The position numbers and the translations under genes were made by a program. This document shows, piece by piece, positions 1-7,555 of a stretch of DNA of 8,297 nucleotides (the stretch's first letter is position 1; each line of letters starts with the position of its first letter). This DNA is from Candidatus Bathyarchaeum sp. (GTDB lineage: Archaea; Thermoproteota; Bathyarchaeia; Bathyarchaeales; Bathyarchaeaceae). Location: assembly GCA_004376385.1 (NCBI GenBank), contig SOJY01000231.1, positions 1 through 8,297 of the forward strand, in the 5' to 3' direction. The notes beneath the pieces were generated by a model that saw nothing but the letters and a program-made list of their open reading frames with translations, was not told the origin of the DNA and searched no databases.

Positions 1-70
1 ACTATCATCGCAAATAAGGAGAGAGACGCGCAGGAACATAAAACTTTGCTATTCAATAATTGGGACGTTT

Positions 71-1738
71 TCACTTAGTTATCTCTATAATTTTTTGGAG
101 GTCTATTTCGAATGCACCTGTCGGATTCTCCAACTCAAAATTGTTTAGGACTTCAGGGTGAATTTCTCCAACAACACCTAGCTCCATGTTGCCTAACGAG
201 ATTGTGGCTGCTCTTCCCTGCAGAAAACTTGGATAGTTTGTCTCTTTCACGGTCCAGTTTTTCAAGCCGAGGTTCGTCAACAAAGATTCAAGAATGGATT
301 TTATTTCAGTAAAGTTGGCGGTTGGATGAGAAGAAACTGCCGCAACATGTATTCTTCGTTCTGTGTAGGTCTCAGAGTCGTCATCAAGTGCTATTACGTC
401 AGAAACTTCAAACATTCGCTGAGGAAAAACGTGGTGTTTGCTGACTGCCAAGTTTTTCATTAGGCTAGGCAACAAATCGTTCCGTATTATGGAATAGTCT
501 GTAGAAACAGGGTTCGCCAAAGTCACTAACCCTTCAGGTTTTCTTCGCATCTTCTGGTAGTGATCAACCTCGTTGGTAAGAACAAAATTCAAGGCTTCCG
601 CAAAACCTAGCCCCACCATTATCTGCCTAACGTCCGTCGCTACCTCGCTGACCCGATGTTGTTTGCCCGTAGTAACCGCCGCTGGCTTTGTAGGCTCCAG
701 CCTGAAAACGCCGTAACCAACAGCAACCTCTTCAACCAAATCAATCTCATGCAGTATATCAGTACGGTAGGCGGGAATCGTAACATCCAAAACCCCCTTT
801 TCAACCTTTTTTGCGTCAAGTCTAGACTTTTGCAGCGCATCTATGGTTTGTGCTTCCGAAAAACTAAGACCCAAACGTTCGTTCGAATAATCTACGTGTA
901 ACTTCATCTGTTGAGGCGTAAGGTCTGGAGTAACCAAAACTTTGTCAGAATATTCAACACGAACATTCTCTATGATGCCACCCATGTCTGCTAGGGCTGT
1001 AACGAGAACGTTCAAACTTCTTGAGACGGCGTTTAGTTCAGTGCCGGTGACGTCGATGAACAGGTTTCGTGTATTCTCATCTACTTTGGTCAACTCACCG
1101 TTAATTATGGGCGGAAAAGAGAGAACTTGCCCATTTCGGTCTACAATTAGGGGATATCTGGAAGCCCAGTCCACTTCACTTTTGTATGCCATGCCTTTTT
1201 CATGTTTTTCCAAGACTTCCTGCGGAGTCATTTCTTCGGTTTTGTCTAACGGAACGAACTTGATTTCATTGGGAGCACAAGTAACATATGAAAATGGCGG
1301 TTCAACAGCATCCAACTTGTGCACTCCAATGGAAGCCTTTTTTCTGTCTCTACCTATCATCCAGTGGAGAGCCTCTTGCATCTCCATAAGCTCCCTGATG
1401 ACGTCATAGTCAATGTTTAAGCCTCGAACAACAGCAGAGACAACATATGGGCGCACATCGGCTACACTCTTGTCCACTTTTAATACAATGTTTCCTTGCT
1501 TCACCTCGTATTTGGGTAAGCCTGTCTCCCAGCCCATAAGCCCCCGAAAGGCTCTAGCCACTCCACTGTAGCTGCAAAAGTCCACACGATTCGGGTTATA
1601 CTCGATTTTCACGTAATCCGAGCCGACCTCTTCTGTGTCAGTTCCCAGCCACGGAAGCCATTTTGCCATCTCTTCAACGGTGAGGTCTCGCCCAACATAA
1701 GAAGAGAAACGGTCTCTGTCCAAAGTTATCGTTGGCAC
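71..1738 (-). CDS. pheT: Phenylalanyl-tRNA synthetase beta subunit, archaeal type
   Basis: This is the beta chain of the alpha2-beta2 synthetase that charges tRNA-Phe in the cytoplasm; it carries the editing site and the structural B domains. The translation begins PTITLDRDRF and contains the N-terminal signature NPNRVDF near residue 50. A B3/B4 editing-type segment around FPPIINGE with FIDVTGTE follows, then a B5 region ending in PAYRTDILHEIDLVEE. About 555 aa is the usual length for the short archaeal form; bacterial PheT is near 800 aa. I chose GTG at 1738 because GGAGG lies 8 bases upstream and the family begins with Met-Pro-Thr. A TTG at 1759 would add seven residues but lacks that spacing. 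The start lies 13 bases inside the end of pheS, so the two subunits are probably translated together. The stop is TGA. The B-domain motifs make the call secure. Confidence 0.96.
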   Translation of the reverse strand: MPTITLDRDRFSSYVGRDLTVEEMAKWLPWLGTDTEEVGSDYVKIEYNPNRVDFCSYSGVARAFRGLMGWETGLPKYEVKQGNIVLKVDKSVADVRPYVVSAVVRGLNIDYDVIRELMEMQEALHWMIGRDRKKASIGVHKLDAVEPPFSYVTCAPNEIKFVPLDKTEEMTPQEVLEKHEKGMAYKSEVDWASRYPLIVDRNGQVLSFPPIINGELTKVDENTRNLFIDVTGTELNAVSRSLNVLVTALADMGGIIENVRVEYSDKVLVTPDLTPQQMKLHVDYSNERLGLSFSEAQTIDALQKSRLDAKKVEKGVLDVTIPAYRTDILHEIDLVEEVAVGYGVFRLEPTKPAAVTTGKQHRVSEVATDVRQIMVGLGFAEALNFVLTNEVDHYQKMRRKPEGLVTLANPVSTDYSIIRNDLLPSLMKNLAVSKHHVFPQRMFEVSDVIALDDDSETYTERRIHVAAVSSHPTANFTEIKSILESLLTNLGLKNWTVKETNYPSFLQGRAATISLGNMELGVVGEIHPEVLNNFELENPTGAFEIDLQKIIEITK

Positions 1739-3231
1739 ACCGGAGTCCTCCTTATCCAACCTAAATCGTTCTTGTACAAAAGCCGTATATCTTCAATTCC
1801 AAGTTTGAGAAGTATCAAACGTTCCAAGCCTCCACCCCAAGCCAAAACAGGATGCTTTACGCCAAGGGGAGCCAAAACCTCTGGACGAAAGATGCCCATA
1901 CCACAAAGTTCAACCCAAGTTTTCAGTTCTGGAACATACACTGTGGACTGCAGAGAAGGCTCAGTATATGGGAAGTAGCTAGGCCAAAACTGCACCTTTT
2001 CTAGCCCAAGTTTCTGGTAAAACTCTTTCAGGGTTCCCATCAAATCTCGCAGGGTCACCTTCCGATCCATAATTATTCCTTCAATCTGATGGAACTCCGC
2101 AAGATGCTTGTAGTCCAACTTTTCGTTACGGTAAACCCTGTCCACTGAAAAAACTTTGACTGGAGGTTCTTTGTGTTCGGTTAAGTAACGAATGGTTGTA
2201 GCTGTTGTGTGAGTCCTAAGCACCAAACGTTTAGCTTCTTCTGGACTCCAAGAGTATTCCCATCCCCTTGAACCGGTAGTCCAGCCGTTTTCATGTGTTT
2301 TTGCAACTGCATCCACAACAGCTTTTTCGGGCAACTTACCCTGATTTGGTTTAGACAAATAGAAAGTATCCACCATATCTCGGGCGGGATGGTCCTGAGG
2401 CTGAAACAGGGCATCAAAGTTCCAGAAGGCGGTTTCAACCATGTCTCCTCGAATCTCAGTGAAGCCCATCTCCAAGAAAATTTCTTTGGCATGCTGAATT
2501 ATCTGCTGAACTGGATGAATTTTTCCAGGATAACTTACTGGACCGGGGGCAGTCACATCGAAGCGTCTAAGTTTTACGTTTCTCCAGTTTCCGGTTCTGA
2601 TAAGCTCTGGCGTTAACTGGCTAATTTCTTCCTGAACTGTAATTCCTTTCTTAACTAGCGTCCAGCCGTCATCAGTTAATTCTAGTTCTCGGAGGGTTTT
2701 CTCTTTTATTTCCACGAGTTTTCGCCCTTTCAGAACAGAAATGCTCTTTTGAAGTTCTGGACTCAACTCCTCGACGATTAAAGAACTTTTTTTGGTTAAG
2801 AGTTGCAGAAGTTTCTCATCATCTCCGAGCGAAGGCTCTTTCAAAGATTTTAGTGTTCCTTGCTGTATTGTTGCCCAGCCCTTGCGGTTAAGCCACCCCA
2901 AGGCAACAGAAAGAAACTTTTTTTCTAAGTCTGCTTCTTCAACAACGGAGTTAACTTTGGCTTCTCCGCCAAGCTTTGTTAAAGAGTTGAGGAGGCGTCT
3001 TTCTGGAAGTCCCTTTGTTGCATGGTAGTTGCCTTCCTCGCTTAAGAATACTAAAGTCTGTTTTTGTTCATACGTTACAATTAGCTTGTTTTCTGTAAGG
3101 GAAAGGACAGCTCGCATAACTGCGGCGTGAGCCAAACCGCTGATTTGCACTATCTGATTGACAGGCGCTCTTCCTTTCAGCTTTTCTAGGGCAAGCAGTG
3201 TTTTTTGTTCATTTTCTCGAAGTTCAGGCAC
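1726..3231 (-). CDS. pheS: Phenylalanyl-tRNA synthetase alpha subunit, archaeal type
   Basis: This is the catalytic subunit of PheRS, which activates phenylalanine with ATP and transfers it to tRNA-Phe. Residues 1 to about 200 look like stacked winged-helix domains, as in archaeal and eukaryotic alpha subunits. The class II catalytic core follows: motif 1 around residues 239-262 (HPVQQIIQHAKE), an LRTHTTATT element near 338-346, motif 2 around 361-385 (VDRVYRNE, then FHQIEG), a PSYFPYTEPS stretch near 417-426 by the Phe pocket, and motif 3 at 464-483 (AWGGGLERL). The 501 aa length is normal for archaea. The start is GTG, with GGAGG 8 bases upstream. The gene lies 127 bases downstream of trpS, with its own TATA-like box in that gap, and its end overlaps the pheT start. 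It could be transcribed from its own promoter or by read-through from trpS. Confidence 0.96.
   Translation of the reverse strand: MPELRENEQKTLLALEKLKGRAPVNQIVQISGLAHAAVMRAVLSLTENKLIVTYEQKQTLVFLSEEGNYHATKGLPERRLLNSLTKLGGEAKVNSVVEEADLEKKFLSVALGWLNRKGWATIQQGTLKSLKEPSLGDDEKLLQLLTKKSSLIVEELSPELQKSISVLKGRKLVEIKEKTLRELELTDDGWTLVKKGITVQEEISQLTPELIRTGNWRNVKLRRFDVTAPGPVSYPGKIHPVQQIIQHAKEIFLEMGFTEIRGDMVETAFWNFDALFQPQDHPARDMVDTFYLSKPNQGKLPEKAVVDAVAKTHENGWTTGSRGWEYSWSPEEAKRLVLRTHTTATTIRYLTEHKEPPVKVFSVDRVYRNEKLDYKHLAEFHQIEGIIMDRKVTLRDLMGTLKEFYQKLGLEKVQFWPSYFPYTEPSLQSTVYVPELKTWVELCGMGIFRPEVLAPLGVKHPVLAWGGGLERLILLKLGIEDIRLLYKNDLGWIRRTPVCQR
1747..1751 (-). promoter_or_regulatory. Ribosome binding site deciding the pheT start
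   Basis: GGAGG on the minus strand lies 8 bases before GTG 1738, inside the last codons of pheS. It favours that start over the upstream TTG and allows the ribosome finishing pheS to begin pheT. Confidence 0.7.
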
Positions 3232-3239
3232 CTACTTCT

Positions 3240-3244
3240 CCTCC
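3240..3244 (-). promoter_or_regulatory. Ribosome binding site of pheS
   Basis: GGAGG (within AAGGAGGAG) lies 8 bases before the GTG start. It implies a real 5' leader for pheS, in contrast to trpS next door. Confidence 0.7.
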
Positions 3245-3303
3245 TTGGCACCTCTAGTTTAAGTTACGGAATGGAACTTTGTTTAGCTTTATTGGCAAGA
3301 AGG

Positions 3304-3311
3304 CTTTAAAT
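3304..3311 (-). promoter_or_regulatory. TATA-like box of pheS
   Basis: ATTTAAAG on the minus strand lies in the 127-base gap between trpS and pheS. A start about 26 bases downstream would leave a leader of roughly 50 nt that includes the GGAGG. It is a candidate promoter only. Confidence 0.45.
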
Positions 3312-3358
3312 GTTTCAACGTTGGGTGCAGACAGACAAGCGTCACAGGCGCTTTCGAC

Positions 3359-4483
3359 CTAGTTGACCCCTAATATTTCTCTTGCTTTGTCAACAAGTTT
3401 CTCTCGTTTTCTCTGATGATCCTCAACAAACTGCATAACAATCTTTTTTGTCCGAGCTTTATGCTCGCCACAGAGTAGGCTTCCGCATTTACAGCACTTG
3501 TATGTTTCCACCATATCTTTGTCGTCTTCAACAAAATGGCACATCTCAATCTCGTATATGGGACAGATTTCAGGCACACCACCCAGTTTCTTTTGCTCTT
3601 CTACAGTAGCTCTTCCGCCAGTGAAAGCACTTGAAATCTTCTTGCCAATACTTTTGAGGCTCTCGTTCAGGGTGAAGTAGCTCATGGGGTTCCGTTTAGA
3701 CATCTTCGGAGAACCATCCAGCCCCTTCAAAATCTTGTGATACGTAGAAGAGGGGGAAACAAACTTGAATTTGCGGCGAAACTTGTTAGCCAAATCTCTA
3801 GTAAAACGCAGGTGAGCGTCTTGATCTACACCTACAGGAACCACAGTTGGTTTGGGTCCACCAAAATCTTTGAGTTGCGGCATAAGTATGTCTCCCGCCT
3901 GCACAAGGGCTGAAAGGTATAGACCAATATGGCGTTCACCGTAGATTGCCTTCATGGTGGCTAATGTTACGCCAGCGCCAAAATGAATCGCCAAGTCTCG
4001 GACTCGCTGCTCTTTATACTGCCTGTAAATGTGACCTTTTTTGGGGTCGAAGCCTAGCGCCAGCAGGTCTGCAACGTTGCCAACAGCGATTTTTTTGGTC
4101 TCTTCAAAGGAAAGCCTGTTGTCTTCGTAAGCTTCTATGTCTGCGATGGCGTAGAAGGCTTGGGCGCCCTGCTGCTGAAAATAAATGATTTCTTTGGCGG
4201 TCATGAGGGTTCCTAAATGAAATTCTCCTGTTGGCTTAATGCCGCTCATCACCGCAAAGTCTCCGCCCTGCTTCATCGTTTCTAGAACACGATCGAAGTC
4301 TCTGTGACCGAAAATTATGCCTCGCCGCATGTACATGTTTGGGTTGGGTATCTTAGAACGTAGAGAATCAAACTTTTGTATACCAAATTCTTCGTAAAGA
4401 TGATTGTAGTCTTCAACCACAGTTGCTCCCCAAGGATCAAGAACAGGCTTCTTGGCATCTACAGCAGTCAAGTTTTGTTTCAC
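3359..4483 (-). CDS. trpS: Tryptophanyl-tRNA synthetase, archaeal type
   Basis: This class I synthetase charges tRNA-Trp. The HIGH-type motif is PTGEFHLGTL at residues 84-93. The KMSKS motif reads KMSKR at 260-264, preceded by DGSP. Between them is VVPVGVDQDAHLRFTRDLA (214-232), typical of archaeal and eukaryotic TrpRS. The N-terminal extension with DPWGA is also typical of that branch. The C-terminal third has a cysteine cluster (C307, C315, then C330, C331, C333, C338 in CCKCGSLLCGEHK) that may bind metal, which is inference. The length, 374 aa, is standard. The start is GTG without a clear Shine-Dalgarno site. A TATA-like element about 28 bases upstream would place the transcript start almost at the start codon, so the mRNA is probably leaderless. 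The gene lies upstream of pheS on the same strand and is divergent from map. Its substrate tRNA appears to be encoded 3 kb away. Confidence 0.95.
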   Translation of the reverse strand: MKQNLTAVDAKKPVLDPWGATVVEDYNHLYEEFGIQKFDSLRSKIPNPNMYMRRGIIFGHRDFDRVLETMKQGGDFAVMSGIKPTGEFHLGTLMTAKEIIYFQQQGAQAFYAIADIEAYEDNRLSFEETKKIAVGNVADLLALGFDPKKGHIYRQYKEQRVRDLAIHFGAGVTLATMKAIYGERHIGLYLSALVQAGDILMPQLKDFGGPKPTVVPVGVDQDAHLRFTRDLANKFRRKFKFVSPSSTYHKILKGLDGSPKMSKRNPMSYFTLNESLKSIGKKISSAFTGGRATVEEQKKLGGVPEICPIYEIEMCHFVEDDKDMVETYKCCKCGSLLCGEHKARTKKIVMQFVEDHQRKREKLVDKAREILGVN

Positions 4484-4500
4484 CTTTGCTAAACCGTAGA

Positions 4501-4516
4501 GTTTATATGTTTAAAG
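4501..4516 (-). promoter_or_regulatory. TATA-like region of trpS
   Basis: The minus strand reads CCTTTAAACATATAAAC here, with A-rich sequence just upstream as a possible BRE. The TTTAAA centre is about 29 bases before the GTG start, which predicts a leaderless or nearly leaderless mRNA. The element lies in the 119-base spacer shared with map. Confidence 0.5.
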
Positions 4517-4566
4517 GTTTTCGAAAGAAAAACAGCCATTCAGAACAATAAGTAAGTATCCTTAAC

Positions 4567-4576
4567 TCTTTTAACT
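4567..4576 (+). promoter_or_regulatory. Weak TATA-like element of map
   Basis: A CTTTTAAC stretch lies about 30 bases before the first ATG of map. No Shine-Dalgarno site follows it. The match is weak, and the TTTATAT near 4502 could be used instead with a longer leader. Confidence 0.3.
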
Positions 4577-4602
4577 CTCCACATGTTTAATGAAGCTCGT
4601 GT

Positions 4603-5511
4603 ATGAACATGTCAGTCCCTCAGGAAGATATACAGAAATATCAACTCGCAGGTAAAATCGCCCGAGAAGTCAGGGAAGAGATACACAGAACAGTTAAAGA
4701 AGGAATGCCCATCATCGACATCTGCGAAAAAGTAGAGGGATTGACTAGAGAAAAGGGGGGCAAACCAGCTTTTCCATGTAACGTTTCGGTTAACGAAATA
4801 TCTGCCCATTACACGTCGCCCCCAGACGACAAACAAACAATACCAGAAAAATCCATAGTTAAAGTGGACATTGGGGTTCACGTTAACGGTTACATAGCTG
4901 ACACGGCAACGAGCATCTGTTTCGATCCGGAATACGATGACATGGTGAGAACAGCAGAAGAAGCCCTAGCACGAGCTGTGGAGATACTTCGACCCGGACT
5001 TTCCATAACTCGTTTTGGCTCAGAAATTCAAAAAACAATCAAGACAAAAGGATTCAAACCCATTTCGAACCTCACAGGACACTTGATCAGACGATACATA
5101 ATACACGCAGGAAAGTCTTTACCCAACGTCTTTAACATATCCACATCCCGAATAAAAGAGGGAGAAATCTACGGAGTTGAACCCTTCGTAACAGTTACAA
5201 ATGCCACAGGCAGAGTTGAAAACATAAAGGAAGAACATATCTTCCGTTACTCAAAAAACAAGTCCCTGAAAAACCCTTACGCCAAACAAATTTTGAGTTA
5301 CATCAAAAAGAATTTTCTGACCCTGCCTTTCACAGAAAGGTGGCTAAATAAATTTGCCTCCTCTAGCAGCTACAAAAGCGCCTTCTCAGAGCTTCTTTCG
5401 TCTAAAGCAGTGATAGGCTACCCCGTTTTTGTTGAGGCAAGCAGAAAACCCGTGGCTCAAGCCGAATACACGGTTCTGATTGAGAAGGACGGCTGTGTTG
5501 TGTTAACCTGA
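4603..5511 (+). CDS. map: Methionine aminopeptidase, type II
   Basis: This enzyme removes the initiator methionine from nascent proteins. All five dinuclear metal ligands of the pita-bread fold are visible: D89 (KVDIGVHVNG), D100 (YIADTAT), H160 (NLTGHLI), E193 (GVEPF) and E288 (AQAEYT). The substrate-side histidines H69 (SAHYTSP) and H168 (IIHAGKS) are also present. A helical insert between E193 and E288 (about residues 210-275) marks the type II subfamily found in archaea and eukaryotes. The length, 302 aa, is close to other archaeal enzymes. Two in-frame ATGs (4603 and 4609) are possible starts, and neither has a Shine-Dalgarno site, suggesting a leaderless or short-leader mRNA. The gene is divergent from trpS and converges on the zinc-ribbon gene, with only 11 bases between the stop codons. 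Confidence 0.96.
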   Translation: MNMSVPQEDIQKYQLAGKIAREVREEIHRTVKEGMPIIDICEKVEGLTREKGGKPAFPCNVSVNEISAHYTSPPDDKQTIPEKSIVKVDIGVHVNGYIADTATSICFDPEYDDMVRTAEEALARAVEILRPGLSITRFGSEIQKTIKTKGFKPISNLTGHLIRRYIIHAGKSLPNVFNISTSRIKEGEIYGVEPFVTVTNATGRVENIKEEHIFRYSKNKSLKNPYAKQILSYIKKNFLTLPFTERWLNKFASSSSYKSAFSELLSSKAVIGYPVFVEASRKPVAQAEYTVLIEKDGCVVLT

Positions 5512-5535
5512 CATGGTTAACTTTATTTCTTTTTC
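5502..5535 (+). terminator. Hairpin plus T-tract after map
   Basis: A perfect 7-bp inverted repeat, GTTAACC then GGTTAAC, with a 6-base loop spans the map stop codon. It is followed directly by TTTATTTCTTTTTC. The T-tract is the reverse complement of the lysine codons and stop at the end of the convergent gene. Archaeal RNA polymerase terminates on U-tracts, and the hairpin may assist or may mark the boundary between convergent transcripts. Function is inferred from sequence. Confidence 0.6.
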
Positions 5536-5918
5536 TTAGCTTCCCGATATATTGCAGTTATTGTCATTGTTTCGTTGCATTTCTGGCAAGGTCCTGTTTC
5601 TTTGAAGATGTAGTCTTCTCTCTTGAAGTCTCGGATGTTCTTGAAATCACATTTCGGACACTCTAGCGTTGTTACCACTTTTGGCAGCACAAGGACTGCG
5701 TGCATAGGTTTTCCTCTCGTCTGCAACAGCATATATGTTGAGAAGGCTAGTCCACCGAAACCAATAGCCAAGAAAGAGTATGCATCTAAGGCTCCACTTT
5801 GGTTAATGAACGAGTCAACTGCAATATAGAGAGCACTCAAAGACAGAATAAAGGCTATCAGAATTATCAAAAGAAGAAAGGGAGAAAGTTTCCTAACAGA
5901 ATTAACGTTATCAGTCAT
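5523..5918 (-). CDS. Small membrane protein with two TM helices and a C-terminal zinc ribbon
   Basis: I do not recognise a named family. From ATG at 5918 the product is about 131 aa. It has a basic N-terminus, one long hydrophobic segment (SPFLLLIILIAFILSLSALY), a second one (FLAIGFGGLAFSTYMLL), and then a soluble tail. The tail holds two cysteine pairs, CPKC and CQKC, about 24 residues apart, which is a zinc-ribbon pattern. The end is lysine-rich. With two helices both ends would lie on the same side, probably the cytoplasm, which suits a ribbon that binds nucleic acid or protein. The gene follows the DUF1512 gene without a gap: that stop is TAG and a GTG comes next. Starts at GTG 5927 or ATG 5921 are possible, but the GGTGA at 5924-5928 is best spaced for ATG 5918. 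Co-transcription with DUF1512 is likely. Confidence 0.85.
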   Translation of the reverse strand: MTDNVNSVRKLSPFLLLIILIAFILSLSALYIAVDSFINQSGALDAYSFLAIGFGGLAFSTYMLLQTRGKPMHAVLVLPKVVTTLECPKCDFKNIRDFKREDYIFKETGPCQKCNETMTITAIYREAKKKK

Positions 5919-5927
5919 CATTTTCAC

Positions 5928-7049
5928 CTACTGTCCAATTCCTATAGTATTTCCAATTCCAGCTATTATGACATTATCGCCCTTCTTGGTCCTTTCTAGA
6001 ATCAGGCGCTTTATTCTTGTGATCACATGGTCAGCTGCATCGAAAATTTCTTTTCGCATCGGAGAAACCGCGTCTCCGAGATCCTGCTTGATGATGATCG
6101 CGTTCACAGGAATCTTGTTTTTAAGTATTGCATCTTCTATCTTGAACTGTTCGACTCCAGGTCCGCCGATGGCAGCGCCAACTCCCTCAGCCACTTCCCC
6201 TGATTTTTCTCCTTCAAGTTTCAGCGCCGCGTCTATCATGATGATTGTGGCAATCTTCCCCTTTTTCTCCTCAATGAGCTTTCTTATTCCTTCTCCAGGT
6301 TTACCCACGTTTCCTCCTGGACCTTTAGCCTTCAAAACATAGGCTGTTCGACCTTCGATAGGTACTGTGGCCACAACCACATCGCGAGCTACGTCTCTTG
6401 TTTTATATCCACGCATTAGTTTGGCGGCGACTAGAGGTCCAGCGCCATCACCGATGGGTTGACCAACTGCGAAGGCCCTTAATGCTTGGGCATATGCCTC
6501 TGCTTGCTGCATGATTAGGGGCAGTACCATCTGAATTTGCATGATGATGTAGAGGCTTAACGTTTTTTTTCCAAGAAGATAGAAGTGTCGAATAATCTTG
6601 TAGATCATGTGTAAGGCCATGGCAGCCTCCAAGCTGTTCTCTAGATTGTTCAGTTGCGCTTCATCAGCTTCAGGCGCCATGAGCTTCACTTCATCTTTGA
6701 AGCGGACATCTCTAACATCAAGGACATGTTCCAACTTCCAGACTATGCCAGAAGGATCCATGCTCTGTGGGGGTATAGCTATGTATTCCAGAAATTGATC
6801 AACTCTCTCAGCAGGGTCGCTTACAGGTTTCCCTATCTGCTTTATCGTCTCCAGAGCTATCTTTCGACCATCGTCTCTTATGAGTTTGAGACGGCGCAGA
6901 TGAGTTTCAACGTCTCTAAGCATCACCATCATTTGAATACGTTGACTGTAAAACATGAATACGAGAAAGACGATTATATATCCAAATTGGAAAATCCAGG
7001 AAATAGGATTGTCCCCGCCAGATAAAAATCCTGCAAATTGTGGAATCAT
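5928..7049 (-). CDS. DUF1512 family archaeal membrane-anchored protein
   Basis: I recognise this, from memory and without a search, as the archaeal DUF1512 family of unknown function. The 373 aa product starts with one clear membrane segment at about residues 16-38, followed by a charged, largely helical part. A second hydrophobic stretch with many Met and Gln residues (LSLYIIMQIQMVLPLIMQQ) lies near the middle. The C-terminal half is glycine-rich and looks like a soluble alpha/beta domain: GQPIGDGAGP, KGPGGNVGKPGEG, ATIIMIDAALKLEG, and a terminal NVIIAGIGNTIGIGQ. The alternation of hydrophobic strands and glycine turns suggests a nucleotide-binding or enzyme-like fold, but I see no classical P-loop. 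The start is ATG, with GAGGTG 11 bases upstream, somewhat far. A TATA-like TAATAAAT lies further upstream. It is the first gene of a pair with the zinc-ribbon membrane protein. Confidence 0.85.
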   Translation of the reverse strand: MIPQFAGFLSGGDNPISWIFQFGYIIVFLVFMFYSQRIQMMVMLRDVETHLRRLKLIRDDGRKIALETIKQIGKPVSDPAERVDQFLEYIAIPPQSMDPSGIVWKLEHVLDVRDVRFKDEVKLMAPEADEAQLNNLENSLEAAMALHMIYKIIRHFYLLGKKTLSLYIIMQIQMVLPLIMQQAEAYAQALRAFAVGQPIGDGAGPLVAAKLMRGYKTRDVARDVVVATVPIEGRTAYVLKAKGPGGNVGKPGEGIRKLIEEKKGKIATIIMIDAALKLEGEKSGEVAEGVGAAIGGPGVEQFKIEDAILKNKIPVNAIIIKQDLGDAVSPMRKEIFDAADHVITRIKRLILERTKKGDNVIIAGIGNTIGIGQ

Positions 7050-7082
7050 TAGTAGTCACACACCTCAAGGTCACATAGTTGG

Positions 7083-7090
7083 TAATAAAT
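7083..7090 (-). promoter_or_regulatory. TATA-like box of the DUF1512 unit
   Basis: TAATAAAT (plus strand; ATTTATTA on the minus) lies about 35 bases before the ATG. A start near 7062 would leave a leader of a dozen or so bases. The rest of 7050-7288 is AT-rich spacer in which I see no gene. Confidence 0.4.
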
Positions 7091-7288
7091 TTTGAGTATT
7101 TCCAAGAACTGTTTTCGGAAAACATTATGCCGATAAGGCAAGAATGTTTCGCAGAACAGATTAACAGGTTTATTTGAATAAATGGGAACACAGTTGTGTT
7201 TTTGGCGTTATTTTATCCTAGCTGTGCAGATGCAAAGAATTAGCTGCTAATGGGTGTTTGTTTAGAAAATGTTTGTGGTTTAAGTAGA

Positions 7289-7405
7289 TTGCCAGCTTTC
7301 CCGGCTTCACATGGCCGAAGACCACACTAACACCGGAAACGGAGCGTGGTTTAACTTCTGAGTTCGGAATGGGATCAGGTGGGTCCCACACCCTATGGCC
7401 GGCAA
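7289..7405 (-). rRNA. rrf: 5S ribosomal RNA
   Basis: Read on the minus strand, the ends pair as an 8-bp helix I: UUGCCGGC at the 5' end with GCUGGCAA at the 3' end, including one G-U pair. The conserved internal block CCTGATCCCATTCCGAACTC followed by AGAAGTTAA is present. The length of about 117 nt is normal. No 16S or 23S is within the window on either side, so this 5S is transcribed separately, as in many Thermoproteota and other archaea. It has its own TATA-like box about 30 bases upstream and is divergent from the tRNA gene. The exact ends could differ by one or two bases. Confidence 0.95.
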
Positions 7406-7430
7406 CCTAACTACCATCCGCACTCTTTGG

Positions 7431-7438
7431 TTTTTTAA
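7431..7438 (-). promoter_or_regulatory. TATA-like box of 5S rRNA
   Basis: The minus strand reads TTAAAAAA centred about 30 bases upstream of the 5S 5' end, the expected archaeal spacing. Confidence 0.6.
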
Positions 7439-7463
7439 TGTTTCGTTTGTTGTTCAAGAAACG

Positions 7464-7470
7464 TATATAT
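7464..7470 (+). promoter_or_regulatory. TATA box of tRNA-Trp
   Basis: TATATAT is centred about 31 bases before the mature tRNA 5' end, which predicts a start within a few bases of the tRNA. It lies 26 bases from the divergent 5S box, so both stable RNAs share one short promoter region. Confidence 0.65.
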
Positions 7471-7514
7471 TGTGAACATGTAAATTGTTGTTGGAGAGGG
7501 GCCGTAGTCTAGCC

Positions 7515-7543
7515 ACGCTCTACCTTTTGATGGGGCGCTAGAA
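7515..7543 (+). other. tRNA-Trp intron 1 (D loop, 17/17a)
   Basis: This is a 29-nt intron. The central helix is CTAG (7509-7512) with CTAG (7538-7541). The bulges are CCA (7513-7515) and AAA (7542-7544), cut after their second bases. The intron helix is CGCTC (7516-7520) with GGGCG (7533-7537), including one G-U pair, and a 12-nt loop. Joining restores D loop AGCC-A-GGGA, with G18 and G19 correctly placed. An alternative register gives a longer D loop and fits less well. Confidence 0.8.
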
Positions 7544-7555
7544 AGGGATGACGAC

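Noticed and set aside
1..39. Start of another gene on the minus strand at ATG 39 (MFLRVSLLICDDS)
   Set aside because: Only 13 codons are visible, with no ribosome site and only weak AT-rich sequence as a promoter. It may be real but cannot be supported.
942..1409. 155-codon plus-strand open frame inside pheT
   Set aside because: It is antisense to a well-conserved synthetase gene and its translation is serine-rich with no domain sense.
3337..3353. Hairpin AAGCG/CGCTT after trpS as a terminator
   Set aside because: The stem is five pairs and the minus-strand sequence after it (GTCTGTCTG) is not a T-tract.
5968..6342. 124-codon plus-strand open frame inside the DUF1512 gene
   Set aside because: It is a shadow of the glycine- and alanine-rich C-terminal region of that gene, with low-complexity Ser/Pro translation.
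7520..7531. CTACC followed by TTTTGAT, which looks like an anticodon arm for tRNA-Gln (TTG)
   Set aside because: It leaves no room for a D arm and its stem does not pair with the bases before the variable loop. In the four-intron fold it is the loop of intron 1.
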